NCBI GenBank assembly: GCA_050743625.1
Contig: JBOGED010000136.1
Coordinates: 1-13,459 of the forward strand
Length of the DNA stretch: 13,459 bases
Source of the DNA: JBOGED01 sp050743625
Lineage (GTDB): Bacteria; Actinomycetota; Nitriliruptoria; Euzebyales; Egibacteraceae
Reading direction: 5' to 3'
Shown here: piece by piece, positions 8,318-13,459 of the stretch
Layout of the letters: every line of letters starts with the position of its first letter
How positions within the stretch are numbered: the stretch's first letter is position 1
Notes under the pieces: model-generated
Told to the model about the DNA's origin: nothing
Seen by the model: only the letters and a program-made list of their open reading frames with translations
Database searches by the model: none
Made by a program: the position numbers and the translations under genes

Positions 8318-8482
8318 GGGCGCTGCGGGCGCCAGTGAGCGTGCTGCGGGCGGAGGAGGGCGGGGTAAGAGGTCCGGTGCCCGGACCCCCCAGACCGATT
8401 ATCGACAGCGGGGAGTGACCGCGCGTAAAGTGCGCTGCGCGTCCCTTCGGGACCGCCTGACGGCGGCACTTGACCCGCTCCC
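8318..8482. other. oriT: Hairpin-rich gap between coupling protein and relaxase genes, candidate oriT
   Basis: Several inverted repeats crowd into about 165 bases. GGTCCGG (8371-8377) and CCGGACC (8381-8387) form a 7-bp stem with a TGC loop. AAGTGC (8428-8433) pairs with GCACTT (8466-8471) and encloses two more hairpins: GTCCC-TTC-GGGAC (8441-8453) and CCGCC-TGAC-GGCGG (8453-8466), which overlap by one base at 8453 and compete with the outer stem at 8466. GGGAG (8411-8415) could pair with CTCCC (8478-8482) around the whole. A smaller GGCGC/GCGCC pair sits near 8318. In many mobile elements oriT lies next to the relaxase gene and holds inverted repeats recognised by the relaxase. The nick site cannot be placed from sequence alone. 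A regulatory or replication-origin role is also possible. Confidence 0.5.
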
Positions 8483-8639
8483 GACGCGTCACGGACGCAG
8501 ATAACCCGAGGCGAGCGGCGGCAGCTGCCAAGGACAGGGCCGATAACACCGACGCTGCGTGCCTCGACGGCACGAGCGGTGTCCCGCTCCGGCTGTCGAG
8601 ACTCACGGCCGTGCCTATCCTCGGCGCATGCTACCGGTG

Positions 8640-10268
8640 TCATGACGGACTCGGCGTGGCGTCCTGCGCCGCCGCCTCGCGAGCGAGCGTCAGCTGCTTC
8701 AGCGCCGGCAGAGGGCGGCCCCATCCCCGGCGGTTCTCACCCGTCGGGAGCCGCGTAGGGGGCTCGGGGGGAGCCCAGATGCACAGCCGCCTTGGCGCCG
8801 AGGCCAGCGCCGCCCGCCAGCGCGGATGCGCGTAGTGCGGCGCGAGGGCGATCATCGTCCATGACCCGCCCCATAGATAGAGCGCCTGTCCGTCGGCCAG
8901 TCCGTAGATCGCGCCCGGGTCCATCCACCGTCGCTTGATGGTCTCGTCGCGGCTGGTCCATTCCCCGCACATCACTGAGAACGCTTCTAGGGTGCGGGTG
9001 TCGCGGATCCCGCCTAGCACGAGCACGTGGCCGAAAAGCGAGAGGAATCCTTCGGCGACGTCGATGCCCCAACGGGCTTTGACCTGGGACAGGTCCTGCA
9101 CCGCGGCCAGCACGTGCAGTCCCTGCCCGCCCGCTTCGGACACAAGTGCGGGCAGCGACGCGATGGGGGCGACGTTGGCGACCTCGTCCAGGATCAGGGA
9201 CACGGGAGGCCAACAGGTCTGCCCGGCGACTGTGGCGGCGCGATGCCGCCTGTACTGCGCATCCCTCACGGCTTCGATGAGCGCTACCACCAAGGGCGCG
9301 CAGGCGTTTTGCTGCTCGGCGGCTGCGGCGATGTAGATGGTGTCGGCGCTGTGGACGAAGGTCGCGGGGTCGAAGTTGGAGTCGGTGGCGGCCGCGAGGG
9401 CTTCGGTCGTCGTGTACACGTCTATGACGTCGGCGGTGGCCGACCAGATCGACTGGCGTTCCTGGTCCGCTGCCCGGTCTACGCCTTCCAAGACTTGTGA
9501 GGCGAGCACGGCGTCGGCCAACCCGCTGTCCGCGGCAGCCCCCAAAATGGTCTGGGCGGTTTTGGTGTCGCCGCGAAGGACCCAGCCGACGACGTCGACC
9601 ATGTCCCGACCCGACAGCGCGGCGGTGTAGAGGAGCGGGCCGAGGAGTGCTGCGGCGCGGGAGGTCCAGTGCGACTCATGCCGAGTGCCCTTCGCCGCGG
9701 GAGAGGCGGCGACCATGGCTGAGGCGAGCCTGCGGGCGGACTCCCACGTCCCAGCGGCGTCCAAGGGCGACCAGCGCAACCGGATCACCCCGTCCGGCAG
9801 ATCTGAGGCTTGGCCTGTCGGGTCGAACGCGTATACCCGCCCGTACCGCGACCGTGCAGCCGCCGTGGCCACCAGCACGTCGGCCTTGGTGGAGGTGACC
9901 AGCGCGGCGCCCGGCGCGCACAACACCGACGGGATGATCACCGCGGAGGTCTTGCCGCGCCGTGGCGGCCCCAGCACGAGACAAGCCGACTCGGCCGGCG
10001 CGTGCACCACTCCCGCCTCGGCGTGGATTCCGATGAACGCTCCGCCCCCGCGCCAGGCCGCGTCAGCACGCACCGCCTCCAAGCCGTCCGCATCCGGTGC
10101 GAGCAGCCCCAACAGCGCCCGCCGTCTCGCCGAGCTGCGGGAGACCGCGATGGTGACGACCACAGCGATAGCGACCAGCCACCCTGGTAGGTGGGCGACC
10201 AGCAGCCCGACAGCCAATACCAGCCCGACCGCAACCCGGTCAGCGGTTGTGGGCATGGGTACAGTCAC
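8640..10268 (-). CDS. traD: Type IV coupling protein, VirD4/TraD/TraG-like ATPase
   Basis: A 542-residue inner-membrane DNA-transfer ATPase. Two adjacent hydrophobic segments at about residues 11-42 (VAVGLVLAVGLLVA, then WLVAIAVVVTIAV) anchor it. The cytoplasmic part has Walker A GPPRRGKT (100-107), the conserved NWTSRA-like segment HWTSRAAALLGPLL (about 200-213), Walker B LILDEVANV (358-366) and the VLAAVQDLSQVKARWG block that follows in this family. Coupling proteins bring the relaxase-DNA complex to the secretion channel and power transport. The GTG at 10268 is preferred because GGAGG (10277-10281) lies 8 bases before it; the GTG at 10277 overlaps that site. The gene follows the small 10380-10790 gene after a gap that carries a perfect inverted repeat. 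It precedes the relaxase with the hairpin-rich gap between, a typical coupling protein/oriT/relaxase arrangement. Confidence 0.92.
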   Translation of the reverse strand: MTVPMPTTADRVAVGLVLAVGLLVAHLPGWLVAIAVVVTIAVSRSSARRRALLGLLAPDADGLEAVRADAAWRGGGAFIGIHAEAGVVHAPAESACLVLGPPRRGKTSAVIIPSVLCAPGAALVTSTKADVLVATAAARSRYGRVYAFDPTGQASDLPDGVIRLRWSPLDAAGTWESARRLASAMVAASPAAKGTRHESHWTSRAAALLGPLLYTAALSGRDMVDVVGWVLRGDTKTAQTILGAAADSGLADAVLASQVLEGVDRAADQERQSIWSATADVIDVYTTTEALAAATDSNFDPATFVHSADTIYIAAAAEQQNACAPLVVALIEAVRDAQYRRHRAATVAGQTCWPPVSLILDEVANVAPIASLPALVSEAGGQGLHVLAAVQDLSQVKARWGIDVAEGFLSLFGHVLVLGGIRDTRTLEAFSVMCGEWTSRDETIKRRWMDPGAIYGLADGQALYLWGGSWTMIALAPHYAHPRWRAALASAPRRLCIWAPPEPPTRLPTGENRRGWGRPLPALKQLTLAREAAAQDATPSPS

Positions 10269-10276
10269 GAACGACA

Positions 10277-10281
10277 CCTCC
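10277..10281 (-). promoter_or_regulatory. Ribosome binding site setting the coupling protein start
   Basis: GGAGG on the minus strand with 8 bases to GTG at 10268. It overlaps the alternative GTG at 10277, which rules that start out as the main one. Confidence 0.65.
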
Positions 10282-10291
10282 AGGTGTCCCA

Positions 10292-10335
10292 GGACCCGCC
10301 CCGTCTGGTTTGCGAGGCCGTTGCGGGGCGGGTCC
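10292..10335. promoter_or_regulatory. Perfect 12-bp inverted repeat before the coupling protein gene
   Basis: GGACCCGCCCCG (10292-10303) and CGGGGCGGGTCC (10324-10335) are exact reverse complements separated by 20 bases. The inner edge towards the gene lies 10 bases from its ribosome binding site. There is no U tract. In the leader RNA it would form a very stable hairpin, fitting an attenuator or processing site; as DNA it could be an operator for a dimeric repressor. It also lies just past the stop of the upstream gene (10380) and could end that transcript. Confidence 0.6.
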
Positions 10336-10379
10336 GTCCTGATCTCGGAATTGCCCAGTGGTGCAGCGCTGCCGGTCGC

Positions 10380-10790
10380 TCAACCCGCCCGGTCGAGTCG
10401 GAGGCGGGATGCGTCGGCGTTGGCCAGGTTCAGCGCCTGCTGCAACGAGCGGCCGCTGGTCCGCCGCGGCGCCAGATAGCAGTCACGGACCGCGACCGCC
10501 ACGGCGCGGCCGTCCTCGGCCGCGCGCTCCAACCGGTGGGGATCCGCCGCGAAGAACGCGCGTTGCGAGTCGGCCAGCCTCACGTGGAACGCCACCGACC
10601 ACTGCCCCAACAGCACCTCGGCGACTTCACCGACCGTGACGACCTCTCCGCAGGAGCGGTAACGCTCCAGCCGCACGCACCGCCACCGCAACACGGCAGT
10701 TGCGGCCTCCAGGTCCTCGACCCGGAACGCCGCGATCAGCGCTCGACGCTCCTGGGCCGCGGCCGGATCGCTCCACCACGACGGCTCCAC
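10380..10790 (-). CDS. Hypothetical protein of the transfer region
   Basis: The frame ends 112 bases before the coupling protein start. From GTG at 10790 it gives 136 residues. The sequence is predicted helical and charged, with WWSDPAAAQERRALIAAF near the start, then EDLEAATAVLRWRCVRLERY, and a basic end (APRRTSGRSLQQALNLANADASRLRLDRAG). No signal peptide, membrane segment or known motif is seen and I do not recognise the family. The open frame extends upstream to 11102, but that part runs antisense through the tRNA fragment at 10911-10952 (giving the well-known spurious WARQGSNLRPTTYE string), so the real start lies inside. GTG 10790 is a guess without a strong ribosome binding site; a TTG near 10838 is another option. 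Its place at the element edge beside transfer genes suggests an accessory role in transfer or regulation. Confidence 0.5.
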   Translation of the reverse strand: MEPSWWSDPAAAQERRALIAAFRVEDLEAATAVLRWRCVRLERYRSCGEVVTVGEVAEVLLGQWSVAFHVRLADSQRAFFAADPHRLERAAEDGRAVAVAVRDCYLAPRRTSGRSLQQALNLANADASRLRLDRAG

Positions 10791-10910
10791 CTCTGCGACC
10801 AGCCCGTGACGCAGCCCTGCAACAGCGCGATCAGTCAACCCAAGACACTCGGCAAACCAGCAGGTCAAACCGCTAATCTGCCCGATCAAAGAACCGCGAG
10901 AAGCCGGTTC

Positions 10911-10952
10911 CTCATAAGTGGTTGGTCGCAGGTTCGATCCCTGCCGGGCCCA
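10911..10952 (+). repeat. 3' fragment of a tRNA-Met gene, element attachment site (att)
   Basis: The segment reads as the 3' part of a tRNA: anticodon loop CTCATAA (10911-10917, anticodon CAT), 3' strand of the anticodon stem GTGGT, variable loop TGGTC, T arm GCAGG-TTCGATC-CCTGC (10928-10944, perfect stem), 3' acceptor strand CGGGCCC (10945-10951) and discriminator A (10952), with no encoded CCA. The bases before it (GCCGGTTC) do not pair with GTGGT, so the 5' half is absent. Such a fragment starting at the anticodon loop is the usual att core of actinomycete integrative elements. With this orientation the element lies on the left and chromosome on the right. It is not a functional tRNA gene. 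Confidence 0.75.
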
Positions 10953-11543
10953 CTCCGAGTTGGCCTCGCTATTCGCTGGTTTCGGTGCGTTGAGCAGGGG
11001 AAACGCTAGGCCACCTGCTCTCGCTCTTCTTCTCCAGCTCTGCGACGGATCAGCGTCCGCCAGTGCCTCCCCGAAGGTGGCCTCGGCTCGTGCGAGCGAC
11101 ACTGTTCGCGGGGGCCGGCGGAGACGATGGCGACGGGCATGTTCCCTGGCGGCGCGACCCGTTCGGGCTGCCTGACGACATACCGGTCTACGTGGACGCG
11201 CCCGTGATGGCGCCGACCGGATCGTGCTCGGAGGTGGTGGCCGGTCCCCTGGAGCTCCTCGTCGCGCCGAAAGACGCTCACGGCGCTGCCGAAGGTCTCG
11301 GTGGCGGGCGGGTTGTCCGTTTGGCAGTCATGAGCAACAGTTCGCCCATTTGCTGCGCCATCCGGCACCCACTGGGCACCCTTGGCGGGCTCTCGCTGAT
11401 TGTGCCTATCGCAGTCCGTACCGCGGTGGGCGAGGAGGCCGTCACCGCCGGTGTGGTGATCGCTGTCCTACGGCGGTAGTGTCGCAGCAGGGCAATGCGA
11501 CGACCTCCGTGGGCAGTGTCGAGTGTCCCCGAACATTGCTCTC
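10953..11543. other. Region between att site and the 319-residue protein gene
   Basis: About 590 bases, presumed host chromosome. The only frame with some coding character is 11063-11479 on the plus strand, listed separately. The rest shows no gene or clear repeat. Confidence 0.35.
11063..11479 (+). CDS. Doubtful hypothetical protein
   Basis: A 138-codon frame from GTG. From about residue 30 on, codon third positions are mostly G or C, and the segment DPFGLPDDIPVYVDAPVMAP reads like protein. The APVMAPTGSCSEVV stretch faintly recalls the start of a PRC-barrel domain, but the rest does not fit. The second half (LGTLGGLSLIVPIAVRTAV to VIAVLRR) is hydrophobic. The start region is poor and the ribosome binding site unclear. 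It may be a degraded gene or a chance frame; no family is recognised. Confidence 0.3.
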   Translation: MPPRRWPRLVRATLFAGAGGDDGDGHVPWRRDPFGLPDDIPVYVDAPVMAPTGSCSEVVAGPLELLVAPKDAHGAAEGLGGGRVVRLAVMSNSSPICCAIRHPLGTLGGLSLIVPIAVRTAVGEEAVTAGVVIAVLRR

Positions 11544-11547
11544 GAGG
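11544..11547 (+). promoter_or_regulatory. Ribosome binding site setting the start of the 319-residue protein
   Basis: GAGG lies five bases before ATG at 11553. The alternative in-frame ATG-like start at 11523 has no such site. Confidence 0.5.
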
Positions 11548-11552
11548 TGACG

Positions 11553-12512
11553 ATGTCCAGGTTTTTCGCACCATCGTTCGTTACGACTACCGGGGCCTTT
11601 TTCGTGGCGATCGACAAGGTGCAGCCCGTTGCCGTGGTCGTGTCCCCTCGGGGGGAGGTCCGCTGCGTCGCGTCCTGGGCGCGGCAGGTCGCACCGTCAT
11701 CCTCGTCCCCATGGCCGAATCGCCGGATCGCGGCGGAGCCGGGTCGCCTGCTCATCCAGGACCTGCCCGACGGTCCAGTGGTGTCGGCATCCGTCGGACC
11801 GGACGGTTCGGTCGTGGCGGAGCCGGTCGCTGGCTCCTCCCGGCTGCTCGACAGCGTGGTGTTCACGTATCCGCGGCTGTTCCGGGCACCCCAGGGCGAC
11901 CGTGAGCAATCCGTGGAGGGCTGGCGGTTCTCCTCACGTCTCGACGGTGTCCGGTGGTCGGCACGGGTGGAGCTGGTTAGGGGGGCGAGCCCGTCGACCT
12001 GGTCGGCCGGGCCCGGCTCGATCGTCGCCTATGCGGTGCATGACGGGGCCGCCGCGATCTGTGTGCGACGGGCCGGCCGCCGACCTTGGCAGTTCAACCC
12101 GGTCCACGACCTCTATGTGCTGGAGTCCGGGCGCTCCGGGATCTCGCGTCCCATCCCGGTTCCGGCAATCGATATCTCGGACGGGTGCTGGCCCCGGACG
12201 GTCGGCTCCGCCGAGCTTGCCCGGCTGCTGCCCGAATATCTCCCGTACTCGATAGCAGAAAGCGATGCCGCAGCCCGATGGGGCGGGCGTGATGTTCGGA
12301 TCTGCCTGGATCGCCTCGACAGCCATCCGGTGATCACGCTGAGTTTCGGACTGGCCGATGTCCCGAACGTGCGCTTTTGCCGCCTCGACGAGCCGGTGAA
12401 CGAGTTGGGACACGTGGCCGGCCTGCGGGCTCTCAACGTCTTTCTCGACGAGGACCTCAACGGCAGGTTGGTCGACGCCCTCTCGGCCGTTGACGGACTA
12501 GTCTTCCTGTGA
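11553..12512 (+). CDS. Uncharacterized 319-residue protein
   Basis: An intact frame with actinomycete codon use, starting MSRFFAPSFVTTTGAFFVAI and ending VDALSAVDGLVFL. I do not recognise the family. It has no signal peptide or clear membrane segment. The first two thirds alternate short hydrophobic stretches with Gly/Asp/Pro turns (DLPDGPVVSASVGPDGSVV, then LLDSVVFTYPRLF), which suggests mainly beta structure. The last third (LARLLPEYLPYSIAE, DRLDSHPVITLSFGLADV, HVAGLRALNVFLDEDLNGRL) looks mixed alpha/beta. Two Trp-rich stretches (EGWRFSSRLDGVRWSARVEL and RRPWQFNPVHDLYVLESG) stand out. The gene sits on the host side of the att site, alone and in the same direction as the secreted protein gene 161 bases downstream. 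A hairpin covers its stop codon. No function is proposed. Confidence 0.7.
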   Translation: MSRFFAPSFVTTTGAFFVAIDKVQPVAVVVSPRGEVRCVASWARQVAPSSSSPWPNRRIAAEPGRLLIQDLPDGPVVSASVGPDGSVVAEPVAGSSRLLDSVVFTYPRLFRAPQGDREQSVEGWRFSSRLDGVRWSARVELVRGASPSTWSAGPGSIVAYAVHDGAAAICVRRAGRRPWQFNPVHDLYVLESGRSGISRPIPVPAIDISDGCWPRTVGSAELARLLPEYLPYSIAESDAAARWGGRDVRICLDRLDSHPVITLSFGLADVPNVRFCRLDEPVNELGHVAGLRALNVFLDEDLNGRLVDALSAVDGLVFL

Positions 12513-12526
12513 CCTTCTAGTCCGTC
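12492..12526 (+). terminator. Hairpin across the stop codon of the 319-residue protein gene
   Basis: GACGGACTAG (12492-12501) and CTAGTCCGTC (12517-12526) form a perfect 10-bp stem with a 15-base loop; the TGA stop (12510-12512) lies in the loop. A near copy of the right arm, CTAGACCGTC, follows at 12546-12555. There is no U tract, so it may be a weak terminator or an mRNA-stabilising structure. Confidence 0.45.
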
Positions 12527-12673
12527 CCGATATGGCCGTATTCGACTAGACCGTCGGACAGGTGAGCCCCCTCCTGGAACGCTCCACACTACAGGTCGAG
12601 AGGAGCCATCGAGCAGGGGCCGCTGACGGTCGACTCTCCCTGGTCAGGAGGTCAGGAAATTGACGGAGAAGTT

Positions 12674-13263
12674 ATGGGTGTCAAGGACCGTGAGATGTTG
12701 CTCGTCGGCGCCCTGGCGATCGCCGTGCCGGCATCCGCGGGTGGCGGGTCTGCCGACGCGGCACCCCCGCCACCCGGAGACGTGAACCCGCTCGAGTGCC
12801 TCAACCAGTGGGACAACAATCCCAACTACGTCGGCGAGGGATGGGTCGGCGCGCGTGTAAGAGTTGTGAGAGACGTCCTTGAACGAGAGGTCTTTCTGGG
12901 GTGCGGCGACGAACTGTCGGGGGTCATCCACATCGCTCACCCGGATACCACTGGAACCCTGCATCCGATTCCCCCAGGTGAGGAGGCCTCCTTCCTGAGG
13001 TGCTTCGAGCGCACGATCCAGACAAGCGCTATTTCGCCTGCGGGCGAGGGACGACGGAAGTACGAATTCGACTGGCTGAAGGACAACCCAGGCAACAGTG
13101 AGGTACCCCAGCAGGTGATGAGGTCAACGGCCTTTGTTGCCGAAAATTCAGTCCCAACTTCGTGTACTCGTTTTTCACGTCAATGGATGGGGGCGTGTCC
13201 GACCCTCAGAATCCCGACCGAACCAACTATTGGGCTGAGTGCGCGGTCGGCCCCGCTGTGTAG
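12674..13263 (+). pseudogene. Small secreted protein, frame broken by an apparent 1-base deletion
   Basis: ATG at 12674 follows GGAGA at a good distance. Residues 1-30 form a signal peptide (KDREMLLVGALAIAVPASAGG to SADAA). The mature part holds ECLNQWDNNPNYVGEGWVG, single Cys residues in FLGCGDELSG and FLRCFERTIQ, and runs to KDNPGNSEVP near 13110. The coding pattern then switches to another frame: EVNGLCCRKFSPNFVYSFF, SMDGGVSDPQNPDRTNYWAECAVGPAV and TAG at 13261-13263. The original frame instead continues as low-quality Arg/Ser/Pro-rich sequence to 13429. Adding one C to the CCCC run at 13106-13109 joins both parts (EVPPAGDEVNGL) into 196-197 residues. The protein is unknown; exported, Cys-containing (LECL, GCG, RCF, CC, ECA), likely disulfide-linked and extracellular. 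Either a real frameshift or a homopolymer sequencing error. Confidence 0.65.
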
Positions 13264-13292
13264 GCAACCCGTCCCGGTCGTGCTCGCATCGC

Positions 13293-13327
13293 CCGTTGGG
13301 GCTCGCACGAGCGGTGAGCCCCAACGG
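13293..13327 (+). terminator. Strong hairpin after the secreted protein gene
   Basis: CCGTTGGGGCTC (13293-13304) and GAGCCCCAACGG (13316-13327) form a perfect 12-bp stem with an 11-base loop, 30 bases past the stop at 13263. There is no U tract, as is common for actinomycete terminators. Its place supports 13263, not 13429, as the true gene end. Confidence 0.6.
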
Positions 13328-13459
13328 TCACGAGCGTCGCGGGTGGGGCCTTGGGCCGGTAATCGCACCGTCGGCCGAATCACGTCTGGCGGGAGCGGTC
13401 ACGCATGCCACCGTGCGGCGGCACTATGATCGTCAGCCGGCTGATGCGACGAGGGGTGT

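Noticed and set aside
8340..8366. G-quadruplex in the G-rich segment before the hairpins
   Set aside because: Only three runs of three or more G plus a GG are present; that is weak support in DNA this GC-rich.
10791..11102. N-terminal extension of the hypothetical protein containing the string WARQGSNLRPTTYE
   Set aside because: This is the antisense translation of the tRNA 3' fragment, a well-known annotation artefact, so the gene must start downstream of it.
13096..13120. Programmed -1 ribosomal frameshift as the explanation for the frame change in the secreted protein
   Set aside because: No standard X-XXY-YYZ slippery heptamer or clear downstream pseudoknot is visible; a one-base deletion in the C run is simpler.
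1..13459. CRISPR array, rRNA or riboswitch
   Set aside because: I saw no regularly spaced repeats, no rRNA signatures and no known riboswitch core in any intergenic stretch.

Overview
The window is high-GC DNA with actinomycete features: strong GGAGG-type ribosome binding sites, GTG starts, and a tRNA 3' end without an encoded CCA. I read it as the right-hand part of an integrated, partly decayed mobilizable element (about 1-10952) followed by host chromosome (about 10953-13459). The genus cannot be fixed from this sequence; a Pseudonocardia/Frankia-like actinomycete is a guess.

Left part (1-5290): a short open frame runs in from the left edge. A minus-strand transposase remnant follows (125-1243), carrying an in-frame amber stop and lacking its C-terminus. 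Next come a secreted HNH nuclease gene on the minus strand (1875-2537) with a good terminator, a heavily frameshifted plus-strand phage/plasmid-type primase-helicase (about 2860-3800), and an intact class 3 lipase gene on the minus strand (4099-4911). The stretches between these hold no convincing genes.

Conjugation part (5294-10952): this block reads right to left. It holds a small gene of unknown function (10380-about 10790), a perfect 12-bp inverted repeat, a VirD4/TraD-like coupling ATPase (8640-10268), a hairpin-rich gap that is my best candidate for oriT, a small ORF coupled by ATGA overlap, and a MobF (TrwC/TraA) relaxase-helicase (5294-8104). The relaxase would nick and unwind the element and the coupling protein would deliver it to a secretion channel. 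No mating-pore genes are visible, so the pair suggests mobilization with help from another element, unless the pore genes lie outside the window.

Right edge of the element: positions 10911-10952 match the 3' part of a tRNA-Met (anticodon loop with CAT, variable loop, T arm, acceptor strand, discriminator A) with no 5' half. This is what site-specific integration into a tRNA gene leaves at the far end. Its orientation puts the element on the left and the chromosome on the right. The complete tRNA and the integrase are then expected left of the window.

Right part (10953-13459): a weak ORF (11063-11479), an intact gene for an uncharacterized 319-residue protein (11553-12512) with a hairpin over its stop codon, and a small secreted cysteine-containing protein (12674-13263) whose frame is broken by an apparent one-base loss in a C run, followed by a strong hairpin.
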